Positions 18,070 to 27,458 are shown, numbered from the stretch's first letter. The stretch: 39,641 nucleotides of DNA from Coleofasciculus sp. LEGE 07092 (GCF_015207375.1 NZ_JADEWY010000056.1:1-39641), one strand, 5' to 3'. Made by a program: numbers and translations. Notes: generated by a model from the letters alone, not told the origin.

Positions 18070-19203
18070 ATGATTCCTTCTACTCCTACTCCCGAACTAA
18101 CTGTTTCAGTGATCATTCCCGTGTATAACGGGGGCGAGAACTTTCGGCGATGTCTTTCGAGTCTGCGTCAAGCGGTGCCTTATCCCCACGAAGTGATTGT
18201 GGTAGCAGACGGCGACACTGATAGTTCCTGGCGTGTTGCTCAGGAATTCGGTGCCAGAGTCATTCGAGTCCCTGAATCTGAAGGTCCTGCCAAAGCCCGA
18301 AATCTAGGAGCAATAGTAGCCCAAGGTGAGATTATTTTTTTTGTCGATGCCGATGTCGAGATTTATCCTGACACGATCGCTAAGGTAGCGGCAACCTTCA
18401 ACCAAGAACCCGATTTAGCCGCGCTGATTGGTTCCTACGACGATACGCCTGGAGCCAGCAATTTCTTGTCTCAGTACAGAAATTTGTTGCACCATTACAC
18501 TCACCAAACCTCCTCTGAAGAAGCATTTACATTCTGGGGAGCCTGTGGCGCAATTCGTCGTGACATCTTCTTAGAAGTAGGTTGCTTCTACGAGACTTGG
18601 CGCAATCGGATTGAAGACATTGAGTTAGGTTGTCGGCTAAAGCAAGCCGGTTACACGATTAAGCTGGATAAGACCCTCCAAGTGAAGCATCTTAAACGCT
18701 GGGAAGCGCTTTCTATGCTGAAAGCTGACTTTTTTTACCGAGCACTGCCTTGGACTGATCTGATCCTATCCAATCGCCAGGTCGCCAACGATTTAAATCT
18801 CAAACTCTCCAACCGAATTAGCGTTGTATTAGTCTATACCTTACTGGCTGCTTTAGCCGCCACTTGGTGGTGGTCTAGTGCTGTGATTGCCGTCTTTGGC
18901 TTGAGTCTGGCTCTTGTGGTTATCAACGCTCCCGTCTATCAATTCTTTTATGAAAAGCGTGGTTTGAAGTTTGCCATTTCCACCATCTTTTGGCATTGGC
19001 TCTACTATGGGTATAGTGGATTAGCTTTTGCAATTGGTATAGTGCGCCATTCATTGAAAAATCGCCAATGGTCTATCAGAGCATTTGAAAAGTCTAGCTT
19101 TAGTGACTTAACAGCTAACTACGGCAGTATTTTGGCATCAATGCTTGCTGAAGCCGTCGCCCCATCAGCTTTCGCTTTACTGGTAGCAAGCCAATGCCTA
19201 TAA
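18070..19203 (+). CDS. Membrane-anchored GT2 family glycosyltransferase
   Basis: A 377-residue protein with an N-terminal GT2 domain (VSVIIPVYNGG, VVADGDTDSS, and FFVDADVEI as the metal-binding site, with WRNRIEDIELGCRL carrying the acceptor-side acidic pair). Two or three hydrophobic segments follow in the last third, for example LVYTLLAALAATWWW and the FAISTIFWHWLYYGYSG region. This resembles transferases that act on lipid-linked acceptors at the cytoplasmic face of the membrane. The frame can be extended to a TTG at 18046, but ATG at 18070 gives the usual short leader before the first strand. It is transcribed away from galE and starts a short plus-strand group with the next membrane protein gene. 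Confidence 0.85.
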   Translation: MIPSTPTPELTVSVIIPVYNGGENFRRCLSSLRQAVPYPHEVIVVADGDTDSSWRVAQEFGARVIRVPESEGPAKARNLGAIVAQGEIIFFVDADVEIYPDTIAKVAATFNQEPDLAALIGSYDDTPGASNFLSQYRNLLHHYTHQTSSEEAFTFWGACGAIRRDIFLEVGCFYETWRNRIEDIELGCRLKQAGYTIKLDKTLQVKHLKRWEALSMLKADFFYRALPWTDLILSNRQVANDLNLKLSNRISVVLVYTLLAALAATWWWSSAVIAVFGLSLALVVINAPVYQFFYEKRGLKFAISTIFWHWLYYGYSGLAFAIGIVRHSLKNRQWSIRAFEKSSFSDLTANYGSILASMLAEAVAPSAFALLVASQCL

Positions 19204-19237
19204 TAACTGAGTTCTTGTACTAATCACAACAATCTGT

Positions 19238-19284
19238 CAGTGGTTAAAACCACTGTCTCATAGCTTGCATTCGTCTTTAGACGA
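19238..19284. repeat. Two-hairpin palindromic element
   Basis: A perfect inverted repeat cagtggttaaaaccactg (19238-19255) is followed 15 bases later by a second hairpin with arms TCGTC and GACGA around TTTA (19271-19284). Neither has a T tract. A hairpin of similar shape follows mfd at 3700-3715, so this may be a dispersed repeat or may stabilise the 3' end of the preceding transcript. Confidence 0.5.
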
Positions 19285-19423
19285 CTGCATCAGAGTTTTA
19301 GGTGCTATTAGACAGGGAATACACTGCCCACTCTACTTATCGAGGATTTGGGGGAGGCGATAAGTCTCGCACCATAATCTATGATTGGTGGGAGAGAATG
19401 TCACGCCTGTATTTTGAACTCTA

Positions 19424-21178
19424 ATGCTTTACTTTATTATTGCTTGGGCTTTTCTCACGGTCCTTTGTTATGTAATAGGAACAAACCTTCTGAATACCTT
19501 TAAAGCGGATTGCTTTGAGCAACGCGGCGATCGCTTTATTATTGCGGTATGGCTAGGAGTAGTAGTTCTTTGTGTCTCTCTCCTGACTACTTCATTGGTT
19601 TTGCCGTTATCTAGCTTAGTTGGTTTAGGCGTTTCTGTCATTCTGGTTTCCTTATCCCTGTTGTCGCGACAGACACGGACGGAGGTGACAGATTTTTCGT
19701 CCAATCTTTCTTTGAATTTAATTGGAGGGTTTTTTACCCTAGAGGTTGTTGTTGCTTCCTTGACAAGCCAACAAGTTACCTGGATTGATACAGGTTTGTA
19801 TCACTTTGGCGCAATTCACTGGTTATCTGAATATGGAGCCGTTCCTGGTGTTGCTTTAATTCAGAATAGATTTGGTTGGACTTCGTCATGGTTCGCCCTG
19901 GCTGCACCTTTCCATTCGGAAATATTCGGCGATCGCGTCAGTGCTATCACCAATGGTTTTGCTCTACTCATCACTATTCTACATTTTCTACTGAGTATTG
20001 GTCATATTTTTACAAAAAAGGCAAAACTTGCAGACTGGTTAGTGATAATCTCATCATTCATTATTCTGCCCATGTTGATGATTAGAAGCCTGCCGATTGT
20101 TAATAAAAAAAGCCTCATGTCGATCATCTTAGTTTCGCCGTCCCCTGATATACCTATACTTCTGCTGACATTAGTTGTAGCCTGGACAATTCTAATTATT
20201 TCAGACACTAATAAACTCCTTTGGGATGCCGATAATAATTTTACTTTAGATGCTAGAATCATTCCGCTAATTCTCGCAGCAGGAGCTGTGACTATGAAAC
20301 CGACGGCTTTTCCTCTCCTGCCTGTAGTCGGTCTTTTTTATCTGTCTGGAAAAAACCTTAGCATTCAGCGAATCTTTTCTGGAATTATCATACTTTTTTT
20401 GCTGCTATTCCCAATGTTAATATTTGGAATTATTACCTCTGGATGTCCCCTCTTTCCCTCATCATTTATGTGCCTTGATCTCCCCTGGTCTGTCATAGAC
20501 AAAGAACAAATGGCAAGAAATGTTGGCATTGCCGGATGGTGGAAATGGTTTGGTTCTCCGCCATCTGGTGAAAATTATTTGCTCTGGGTATTGACCCAAT
20601 GGTTTAAGAATAATCTACTCAACCAATTAATGGTTGTACTGCTTATTGTTTCAGTTATGTTTGCTATTTGGATTTTAAAAACAGCGAAAATTCGGGAGAT
20701 TTGGGGTCATATATGGGTAATAGCAATCGGCGTCACAGGAATTGCCTTTATAATGATAGTATCACCGATTATTCGATTTGGTTTAGGATATTTTTTACTG
20801 ATCCCTGCTTTATTAGTTGCTAGTTATATGCAAAAAATGGTTAGTATAATTTTATCTCAAAAGAGCCATGATTTTAATTTTTTATTTCAACGAAAAAAAT
20901 TATCTAAATTCAAGGGGGTAGTTCCTTTCTTCATGGCAAGCTTGGCTACAGTTGCACTGGTTCAAGGTATCACTCAATCTCGTTTTGTTCTACCACCTGC
21001 GATGCCGAAGGTTCAAGTTATTACTGCACAGTTAAACGATATTCAGTACGTCTATCCTGAAGAAAAAGCACTTTGCTGGGGAACCGAGTTACCTTGTGCA
21101 TTAGGACCTATCGAGCAAACTATCAAACTGCGTGATCCGTCACAAGGAATAGGAGGTGGCTTCATTCATGCCAGATAA
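19424..21178 (+). CDS. Polytopic membrane protein of a glycan locus (LIC_10190-like)
   Basis: A 584-residue integral membrane protein with about a dozen hydrophobic segments, beginning directly with a helix (LYFIIAWAFLTVLCYVIG). The region WIDTGLYHFGAIHWL, followed by YGAVPGVALIQNRFGW, resembles what I recall of a family annotated as LIC_10190 membrane proteins, which are often found in surface-polysaccharide clusters. This assignment is from memory and tentative. The D-T-G-L-Y-H segment sits in the first large periplasmic loop, where GT-C enzymes keep their catalytic acid, so a transferase or a polymerase-like role is possible. The C-terminal 60 residues are soluble. It follows a GT2 gene on the same strand after about 220 bases, and a small protein gene starts 31 bases after it. 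The central part is AT-rich. Confidence 0.65.
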   Translation: MLYFIIAWAFLTVLCYVIGTNLLNTFKADCFEQRGDRFIIAVWLGVVVLCVSLLTTSLVLPLSSLVGLGVSVILVSLSLLSRQTRTEVTDFSSNLSLNLIGGFFTLEVVVASLTSQQVTWIDTGLYHFGAIHWLSEYGAVPGVALIQNRFGWTSSWFALAAPFHSEIFGDRVSAITNGFALLITILHFLLSIGHIFTKKAKLADWLVIISSFIILPMLMIRSLPIVNKKSLMSIILVSPSPDIPILLLTLVVAWTILIISDTNKLLWDADNNFTLDARIIPLILAAGAVTMKPTAFPLLPVVGLFYLSGKNLSIQRIFSGIIILFLLLFPMLIFGIITSGCPLFPSSFMCLDLPWSVIDKEQMARNVGIAGWWKWFGSPPSGENYLLWVLTQWFKNNLLNQLMVVLLIVSVMFAIWILKTAKIREIWGHIWVIAIGVTGIAFIMIVSPIIRFGLGYFLLIPALLVASYMQKMVSIILSQKSHDFNFLFQRKKLSKFKGVVPFFMASLATVALVQGITQSRFVLPPAMPKVQVITAQLNDIQYVYPEEKALCWGTELPCALGPIEQTIKLRDPSQGIGGGFIHAR

Positions 21179-21209
21179 TAAGTTTTGACCAATAACCGAG
21201 TTAAAAACG

Positions 21210-21731
21210 ATGAGCCTATTCAACCAAATCCTCAACGCCATCGATAATCCTAATCAGCAAGCCAACCCTAGCCAGCTAGCCAGCATTGTCAGTACGGTGC
21301 AACAGTTGAGCAATAATGCCAATACTGACGCCTCAACAATTCAATCAGTTTTATCCGTTGTCGGTAAATATGCCCGCCCTGCCTTGCAACAAAAGCGACA
21401 AGCCGACGGTGAGCAACAAACTCAATCCTTTGTCAATCAGTACAGCGGCACTCAGCCCAGTACTCAAGCGGTTGAGTCGCTTTTTAGTATGCCTCAGATC
21501 CAGCAACTCGTACAGGAAGCCGCACAACGGACGGGACTCAATGCTGGTATGATTCAATCTATGCTGCCAATATTGGTGCCGTTGGTGTTGAATTTCCTAC
21601 AAACGGGTGCAGACGCTCAGAACCCCCAAGGTTCCAATTCTGTTCTTAGCAGTTTCTTAGATTCTGATCAAGATGGTGATGTTGATATCTCTGATGCGAT
21701 GAAGCTTGCCTCTCGCTATTTGAATCCTTGA
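21210..21731 (+). CDS. Small protein with DUF937-like body and EF-hand-like calcium loop
   Basis: A 173-residue protein without signal peptide. The body is rich in Gln, Asn and Ser, and its segment MIQSMLPILVPLVLNFLQTG resembles the helical repeat of DUF937 proteins. The C-terminus carries DSDQDGDVDISD (151-162), which has the DxDxDG spacing and final acidic residue of an EF-hand or dockerin-type calcium loop, followed by a short helix (AMKLASRYLNP). Only one loop is present, so it could bind calcium weakly or dimerise. The function is unknown. It sits 31 bases after the membrane protein gene on the same strand and converges with the HPt gene, from which it is separated by only 60 bases. Confidence 0.75.
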   Translation: MSLFNQILNAIDNPNQQANPSQLASIVSTVQQLSNNANTDASTIQSVLSVVGKYARPALQQKRQADGEQQTQSFVNQYSGTQPSTQAVESLFSMPQIQQLVQEAAQRTGLNAGMIQSMLPILVPLVLNFLQTGADAQNPQGSNSVLSSFLDSDQDGDVDISDAMKLASRYLNP

Positions 21732-21791
21732 TAGCGTGGAGGGGATGGGGCGCGGGGGGAATAAATGAAACTTTCCCGTTCCCCACCTCTT

Positions 21792-22748
21792 TCAGGATGA
21801 AGCGCGAGCCGCTTGCACGAGTAACTTGGCGAGTTGAGTTAGTTGCTTTTTGTCAAAGGCTTTGACAATTGCTTGAGCGGCGGCTTTGGGTTCTACGGTA
21901 ATTGTTATCTGTTTGGGAGTCGCTTTACTCGCTGGGGGTGAAGTAGCAGGTGGGGTGCTGGCGAGTTTCTGCAAGGTGGGACTCACTGTTAGGGTACTCC
22001 CTTTACCCCCCTGTAATAAATCGCTGGCGTTTTTGAGGTCTTTGATGAGGATTGGAGCAAGAGTTGGATAAGAATTTTGCGAATTCGCTATAGCTTTAGA
22101 TGCGACTCGGACTAACCCTTGCCACGATTGTACTCCCTGACCGAGCTTGGCTAAATGCTGGCAGTTTTCCTGAAGTTTTTGGCGGCTGGCTGGCGTATCT
22201 TTTTGTTTGAAGAGCTGCAACATCTGTTTCAGGATGCCCATTACTTGAGACGCAAACTTAGGGGAGACTTTGCCAGCAGCTTTGCTCGGTTCGGGTGAGG
22301 GTGCCGCTGTTGCTGGTGGGCTGCCATCACTGATTAAGCTTTCAAGGTGAGCCTGTAGTTTTACAAAATGCGGTTCTGCTGCTTGTAAGGCTTGCTCCGC
22401 TTCTTCTTCCCGCAAACCAAAGGGTCCTTGGAGTTGATCGAGTAAGGCTTTGAGGGTGTCGTATCCCTGTAAAAACAGATTCTCCAGATTGCGGTCAACT
22501 TCGATAGGATGCTCTTTGAGTATCTTCAAACCATCCTCTAAGCGGTGGGCTGTTTTTTGTAAGCTGCTAAAACCTAGCATAGCCGCACCACCCTTGACAG
22601 AGTGGGCAGCGCGGAACATTTCATTGACGGTTTCTGGGTCTTTAGCAACCTCTCGTAAATTTAAGAGTCCTTTTTCGAGGGTGTCAAGGTGTTCTTTCGC
22701 CTCTTCAATGAAATAGCCTAAAATTCTTTGCTGATTCCCCGAATCCAC
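21792..22748 (-). CDS. HPt-domain phosphotransfer protein
   Basis: A 318-residue cytoplasmic protein. The N-terminal 110 residues form a histidine phosphotransfer domain: EEAKEHLDTLEKGL, then FRAAHSVKGGAAMLG with the phospho-accepting H49, and a following helix HRLEDGLKIL. The arrangement is that of the P1 domain of CheA-type kinases, but no kinase, dimerisation or CheW-like domain follows. A Pro/Ala-rich linker (150-165) leads to a helical part and a second Pro/Thr-rich linker before a short C-terminal helical segment. It probably relays phosphate between a hybrid kinase and a response regulator encoded elsewhere, since no kinase or receiver gene is in this window. Confidence 0.85.
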   Translation of the reverse strand: MDSGNQQRILGYFIEEAKEHLDTLEKGLLNLREVAKDPETVNEMFRAAHSVKGGAAMLGFSSLQKTAHRLEDGLKILKEHPIEVDRNLENLFLQGYDTLKALLDQLQGPFGLREEEAEQALQAAEPHFVKLQAHLESLISDGSPPATAAPSPEPSKAAGKVSPKFASQVMGILKQMLQLFKQKDTPASRQKLQENCQHLAKLGQGVQSWQGLVRVASKAIANSQNSYPTLAPILIKDLKNASDLLQGGKGSTLTVSPTLQKLASTPPATSPPASKATPKQITITVEPKAAAQAIVKAFDKKQLTQLAKLLVQAARASS

Positions 22749-22918
22749 AGCCGTTTTCCCTAATCAAAACGATTTTGTGTAAAAGAGACCTGCAAGGGCT
22801 ACATCTGGAAATGTTGGCACCGAGTACAAGCGATCGCAGGTTTTGCCCAATTTATCGGTCAAACTCTTTTCTTAGAGTAGCCGAAAGAGCCTGAACAATT
22901 CTGCTTTTTCTGCTTCAG

Positions 22919-24439
22919 TCAGGATACCTCAATTTGGCGGACAGCGGTAAGGGCAGAGTAGCTGACACCAGCAGTTCCTTCACCCGGATGAGTGGAATCG
23001 CCCACCAACCACAACTGCTGAATTGGTGTGCGCGTGGCAAAGCCAAAGGGTCCAAAATTTGGTATCCGTTGACCAATACCCCCCACAATTCCCAAGTCCC
23101 GTCCGGTGTAGCGGGCAAAGGTGCGGGGAGTTGCCGTCTCTTGGTGGAGGATGGTTTCGGGTTTTAAGTAAAAGTATTGGTTCAAACGAGCGATCGCCTC
23201 TTCTGTAAACTGTTGTTTTAGTTGGTCATAATCGTCCTTTGAACCCTGCCACCACCGTTTAGTATCGGTAAACGACGAAGCAATAATCGTAGCTTTTCTC
23301 TCTGGGGCACGACCATCTCCCAGTTTGCTGACGGAAACAAAGAGAGAGTTATTTTCCCCAATCTGTCCATTGTAGTCGTATAGAAACTGGAGGTGGGGGG
23401 GACAACCGGGGGGAATCGCACTTTGATCAACGCCGAGATAGATAACGAAAGCACCAGAAGCTGGCGGCAATTTATCGATCCGATGCTTGTAACCTCTAGG
23501 TGCTTCTTCTCCTAATAATTTCACTACGTTTTGCACGGTGACGTTGGCAACGATTTCATCAGCGGGTTCGTTCCACACGTCCCCGGTTTTCTGATTTCTC
23601 ACCGTTACCCCAGTTGCTTTGCCACCTGAAACTTGAATCTGTTCAACGGTATGGCGCATCAGCAGTTTACCACCCCACTTTTCTAACGCCGCCACCAGGC
23701 GATCGCTCAAAACTTGCATACTTCCTTGCAGGTGAAACAGTCCTTGGGGTTCCTGGGAAACGCCCAGCGCTGTCGCTGCATACAGCAGTGCTGTTTCATC
23801 AGCATTCACCTGGGAGTAAAGCTTCAGTTGTAAATCTAGAAATGTCCGTAGACGCTGGTTGTGATAGAGTCCGTATATCCGTAATGCATCCCCTACAGTC
23901 ATGAAGGTAAAGGGCAGGGTGATTAAGGTATCGGGACGCACGGCTGAGGATAGCTGCCACAAGTCCCAGAGATTGCGGGGGGGTAAAACTGGGTCGCGGG
24001 ATTGAAATTTCCAGCTAGCCTTGAATAACGTTGCCATTAGCTGCCAAAAGGGTTCGCTACCAGGAAACTGTCGCTGCCGTTCGATTGCCCATTTTTCTGG
24101 GTCACGCCAAACGTTAATGGGTTCACTTTCACCCGGTAGAAATACCGCACAAGCTGGGTCGCAGGGTGTAGCGGCGGGTAGGTCTATTTCTAATTCGTCA
24201 AAAATTCGCTTGTGAATGCCACCCGGTTCTAATCCTGCAACTTGGGTGGCTCCCACATCGAAGGTAAAGCCGCGTCGTTTGAAGGTGGAGGCACATCCTC
24301 CAGGTACGAAGGCTTGGTCAAAAACTACTACGTCATAACCCCGACGGGCGAGGAGTGCGCCAGCCGTTAAACCGCCGATTCCCGCACCAATGACGACAAC
24401 ACGGCGGGTTTTGCTGTTGCCAGTAGGAACGTTTGGCAT
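22919..24439 (-). CDS. crtD: Carotenoid C-3',4' desaturase CrtD-type flavoprotein
   Basis: A 506-residue member of the phytoene-desaturase-like FAD oxidoreductases. The N-terminal dinucleotide-binding motif is VVVIGAGIGGLTAGALLARRG, cut by a residue beyond the core GxGxxG (18-23), followed by the FDVGATQVAGL stretch. The C-terminal FAD motif is LWLVGDSTHPGEGTAGV. The overall length and the start NSKTRRVVVIG match the cyanobacterial CrtD proteins that desaturate monocyclic carotenoids on the way to myxol glycosides. CrtO and CrtH are related alternatives, but the sequence character fits CrtD best from memory. It is a single gene on the minus strand; about 170 bases separate it from the HPt gene, and it diverges from the DUF1800 gene across 220 bases. 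It acts at the membrane. Confidence 0.78.
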   Translation of the reverse strand: MPNVPTGNSKTRRVVVIGAGIGGLTAGALLARRGYDVVVFDQAFVPGGCASTFKRRGFTFDVGATQVAGLEPGGIHKRIFDELEIDLPAATPCDPACAVFLPGESEPINVWRDPEKWAIERQRQFPGSEPFWQLMATLFKASWKFQSRDPVLPPRNLWDLWQLSSAVRPDTLITLPFTFMTVGDALRIYGLYHNQRLRTFLDLQLKLYSQVNADETALLYAATALGVSQEPQGLFHLQGSMQVLSDRLVAALEKWGGKLLMRHTVEQIQVSGGKATGVTVRNQKTGDVWNEPADEIVANVTVQNVVKLLGEEAPRGYKHRIDKLPPASGAFVIYLGVDQSAIPPGCPPHLQFLYDYNGQIGENNSLFVSVSKLGDGRAPERKATIIASSFTDTKRWWQGSKDDYDQLKQQFTEEAIARLNQYFYLKPETILHQETATPRTFARYTGRDLGIVGGIGQRIPNFGPFGFATRTPIQQLWLVGDSTHPGEGTAGVSYSALTAVRQIEVS

Positions 24440-24558
24440 GAAATAACTTTATATTTCTTAATATTATTATCATAAAATAGAATTCAATCTTAGGCACAGA
24501 CACAACATTTGGCAGGGACACGATACCAAAGTCACTACAATTAGTTAGTGGTTGACTG

Positions 24559-24586
24559 TTGACAAATGCGATGTTTTCTGTAATTA
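24559..24586 (+). promoter_or_regulatory. Candidate promoter for the DUF1800/DUF1501 pair
   Basis: TTGACA at 24559-24564 is followed after 16 bases by TAATTA at 24581-24586. The -35 match is perfect and the -10 match is moderate. It points toward the DUF1800 gene and lies about 75 bases before its start codon, in the divergent gap with crtD. Confidence 0.4.
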
Positions 24587-24660
24587 ATATTTATGGTGGG
24601 AAAATATACGCGCCTGTAGTATCGCTTCAGTTCTATATGTAAGGCAGCAGACGGAGAACC

Positions 24661-26133
24661 ATGAAACTAAGACAGCGGCTGGTATGCCTTCTCCTCGGGT
24701 TCATCGTGTGGTTTAGCTTACCAACTCCCACCTCTACCGCCAGTACATCGGCTGCTCCTCAGGTGCTGCATGTTCTCAATCGCCTCAGTTACGGTTTGAG
24801 TCCTGGGGATATCGAGGGGGTGCAATCGTCGGGTATCAAAGCTTATATTCAATCCCAACTTTCTCCAGAGTCTATCCCTCAAAGACCAAAACTCAAGGGA
24901 CAGATTGAGCAGTTTGAAACCTTGCAACTGAGTCCTGTTGAACTGCTCAGAGACTACGAACCGCCTCAAGGAAAACGGCGAGAACAGTTATCTGAAGAAG
25001 AACTTAAAAACGCCAAAAAGAAAGCCAAACAACCGCTCAAGCAAGCCACAGACGCTCGTCTGCTCAGAGCGATCGCAAGTCCTCGGCAACTCCAAGAAGT
25101 GATGGTAGACTTTTGGTTCAATCACTTTAATGTATTCGCCCAGGACAAGGAAAATCGTTTTTGGATTGGCGCTTACGAAGAGCAAGCCATCCGACCTCAC
25201 GTTCTCGGTCGCTTCCGGGATTTGTTGGCAGCTACTGCCCATCATCCGGCTATGTTACTTTACTTGGATAACTGGCAGAATACTGCACCCGGTAGTCGGG
25301 GTGCTAAGGGTAGATTTCGGGGTTTAAATGAAAATTATGCCCGTGAACTGATGGAACTCCACACCTTAGGAGTGGATGGGGGCTATACCCAGAAGGATGT
25401 GATTACCCTCGCTCGTATCCTTACCGGTTGGGGCTTAGACCGTGATGGCAGTCGTGGGAGTGAGAGTGGATTTTATTTTGATAGCGATCGCCACGATTAC
25501 ACCGATAAAATCTTTTTAGGTCAACGTATTAATGGCAGTGGTATTCAAGAAGGCGAACAAGCCCTCGATATCTTAGCTAGTCATCCGGCAACCGCCCGTC
25601 ATATCAGCTACAAATTAGCTCAATACTTTGTTGCCGACGAACCCCCCTCAGGGTTAGTAGACCGTTTGGCGAAACGTTTCCGGCAGAGTGACGGGGATAT
25701 TCGTGCTGTTTTAGAGACGTTATTTCAAAGCCGAGAATTCTTAAACCCTGACTATTACAGTAGTAAATTCAAGACTCCCTATCAGTACGCCATCTCCGCT
25801 GTGCGAGCTACTGGCGTAGAAGATTTCCGCCTCACCCGCACCTCCCGCTTTTTAGAACAGATGCAAATGCCCCTCTACGGTTGCCGTACTCCCAACGGCT
25901 ATAAAATGACTCAAGGGATTTGGCTGAGTCCGGATGCGATGCTGCGCCGTCTCAATTTCGCTACAGCACTGGCGAATGGGTATCTGAGCGATGAGAAACC
26001 TAAAAATGTTGACCAACTGATTAGTACTTTAGGTAATAGGTTATCGGCTCAAACTCAAGAGGTGATAGAAAATAGTTCAGAAAAGTTACGTGCGGCGTTA
26101 ATTCTGGGTAGTCCGGAGATGATGCGTCGGTGA
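24661..26133 (+). CDS. DUF1800 family exported protein
   Basis: A 490-residue protein with a Sec-type signal peptide (basic start, hydrophobic LLLGFIVWFSLP, cleavage near residue 30). The family marks are visible: VLNRLSYGLSPGD near the mature N-terminus, MVDFWFNHFNVF near residue 150, and ENYARELMELHTLGVDGGYT followed by LARILTGWGL. DUF1800 proteins have no assigned reaction. They occur across bacteria beside DUF1501 proteins, as here, where the partner starts 43 bases downstream on the same strand. The conserved histidines and acidic residues in the NHFNVF and RELMELHTLG stretches hint at a metal or phosphate-related activity, but this is inference. The ATG at 24661 follows ACGGAGAACC, a good ribosome-binding site. 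Confidence 0.9.
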   Translation: MKLRQRLVCLLLGFIVWFSLPTPTSTASTSAAPQVLHVLNRLSYGLSPGDIEGVQSSGIKAYIQSQLSPESIPQRPKLKGQIEQFETLQLSPVELLRDYEPPQGKRREQLSEEELKNAKKKAKQPLKQATDARLLRAIASPRQLQEVMVDFWFNHFNVFAQDKENRFWIGAYEEQAIRPHVLGRFRDLLAATAHHPAMLLYLDNWQNTAPGSRGAKGRFRGLNENYARELMELHTLGVDGGYTQKDVITLARILTGWGLDRDGSRGSESGFYFDSDRHDYTDKIFLGQRINGSGIQEGEQALDILASHPATARHISYKLAQYFVADEPPSGLVDRLAKRFRQSDGDIRAVLETLFQSREFLNPDYYSSKFKTPYQYAISAVRATGVEDFRLTRTSRFLEQMQMPLYGCRTPNGYKMTQGIWLSPDAMLRRLNFATALANGYLSDEKPKNVDQLISTLGNRLSAQTQEVIENSSEKLRAALILGSPEMMRR

Positions 26134-26146
26134 GGAGGTCGAGTTT

Positions 26147-26173
26147 TATTCATAATTCATAATTCCTAATTCA
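26147..26173. repeat. AT-rich short tandem repeat between DUF1800 and DUF1501 genes
   Basis: Near-tandem copies of cataatt and cctaatt fill the 40-base gap between the two genes. Such ATTCATAATT-type repeats are frequent in filamentous cyanobacteria. The repeat takes up the place where a ribosome-binding site for the second gene would be expected. Confidence 0.6.
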
Positions 26174-26175
26174 AC

Positions 26176-27402
26176 ATGAACAGACGCAACGTTTTAAAAT
26201 ATGCCAGCCTCTTGGCGGCTGCGGGGCTTGTGCCGATAGGGATGCAGGGTTGGGCGGACAGAGGATTGGGTCAAAGCAATAACCGGAAGCGACTGATTGT
26301 GATCTTCTTGCGGGGGGGAATTGATGGACTGAATGTGGTTGTTCCTTATCAAGAGGCGGCGTATTATGATGCCCGACCGAAAATCGCTATTCCGAAGCCG
26401 GGTAAAAAAGATGGACTTTTAGATTTAGATGGTCGTTTTGGCTTGCATCCAGCTTTAGCTGACTTGATGCCTTTGTGGAAGCAGGGGAGTTTGGCGTTTA
26501 TCCATGCTTGCGGTTCGCCGGATTCGACTCGTTCTCATTTTGATGCCCAAGATTATATGGAAAGCGGGACTCCGGGTGTTAAAAATACCCCGGATGGGTG
26601 GATGAATCGATTGTTAGCTACCCTCCCGAAGGGAATGCCGACTCAAGCGGTGAATATGGCTTCAATAACCCCTCGCATCATGATGGGTTCTATGCCGGTG
26701 GCGAACCTACCGATGGGCAGAAATTCTGACCGTTCTTTGTCGGTAGACCGTCCGGAGATTAATAGGGCTTTTGACCGTCTTTATAGTGGTAATGATCCTA
26801 TCAGCCTTGCCTATCAGGATGGTCGAGAAGCACGGGAAATCTTGTTAGCGGCGTTGGAGTCGGAAATGAAGGCGGCGTCTAAGGGGGCACCCGACCCGAG
26901 TAAGTTGGGCAAACAAACCCAAAAATTAGCACGGCTATTGGTGGGGGATGCAAAAACGCAATTGGCATTTATGGATGTTGGGGGTTGGGATACCCATGTT
27001 AACCAAGGGGGTAGTAAGGGGGGGTTTGCTAGAAAGTTAAAGTCCTTAGGAGAAGGTTTGGTAACGTTAGTTGAGGAGTTAGGGTCGGTTTATTCAGATA
27101 CAGCGATCGCAGTTTTATCTGAGTTTGGTCGCACGGTGAAGGAAAATGGCAATGGTGGCACTGACCACGGGCATGGTAATGTGATGTTGCTTTTGGGGGG
27201 TGGAATTCGGGGGGGTGAAGTGTATGGGGACTGGCTGGGATTAGAGGAATCGCAGTTGTATAATAAGCGTGACTTAGCAGTTACAACGGATTTCCGAGAT
27301 GCGATCGCGTCGTTACTAGAGGAACATATGGAACTGAGTGCGTCTCAAATTAACTCAGTGTTTCCTGAGTATACAGTTAATCACCTCTCGTTAGTGAGAT
27401 GA
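26176..27402 (+). CDS. DUF1501 family Tat-exported protein
   Basis: A 408-residue protein with a twin-arginine signal (NRRNVLKYASLLAAAGLVP), so it is probably exported folded. DUF1501 belongs to the alkaline phosphatase/sulfatase-like fold. The visible marks are IVIFLRGGIDGLNVVVPY at the mature start, SHFDAQDYMESGTPG, DVGGWDTHVNQGG and LSEFGRTVKENGNGGTDHGHG, where the Asp and His residues could form a metal site. The natural substrate is not known. It is encoded 43 bases after its usual partner DUF1800 and is probably co-transcribed with it. No clear ribosome-binding site precedes the ATG, because an AT-rich tandem repeat fills that position, so its translation may depend on the upstream gene. 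Confidence 0.9.
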   Translation: MNRRNVLKYASLLAAAGLVPIGMQGWADRGLGQSNNRKRLIVIFLRGGIDGLNVVVPYQEAAYYDARPKIAIPKPGKKDGLLDLDGRFGLHPALADLMPLWKQGSLAFIHACGSPDSTRSHFDAQDYMESGTPGVKNTPDGWMNRLLATLPKGMPTQAVNMASITPRIMMGSMPVANLPMGRNSDRSLSVDRPEINRAFDRLYSGNDPISLAYQDGREAREILLAALESEMKAASKGAPDPSKLGKQTQKLARLLVGDAKTQLAFMDVGGWDTHVNQGGSKGGFARKLKSLGEGLVTLVEELGSVYSDTAIAVLSEFGRTVKENGNGGTDHGHGNVMLLLGGGIRGGEVYGDWLGLEESQLYNKRDLAVTTDFRDAIASLLEEHMELSASQINSVFPEYTVNHLSLVR

Positions 27403-27440
27403 TTGCAGGGTTTCTGGAGTACGGGGGTACTGGATTTACT

Positions 27441-27458
27441 CCCCCCAAGGTTGGGGGG
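27441..27458. terminator. GC-rich inverted repeat between convergent genes
   Basis: The palindrome ccccccaaggttgggggg lies between the DUF1501 gene and the convergent secreted-protein gene. It could act as a terminator in either direction, although no T tract follows, or it may be one of the C/G-rich dispersed repeats of these genomes. Confidence 0.4.
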
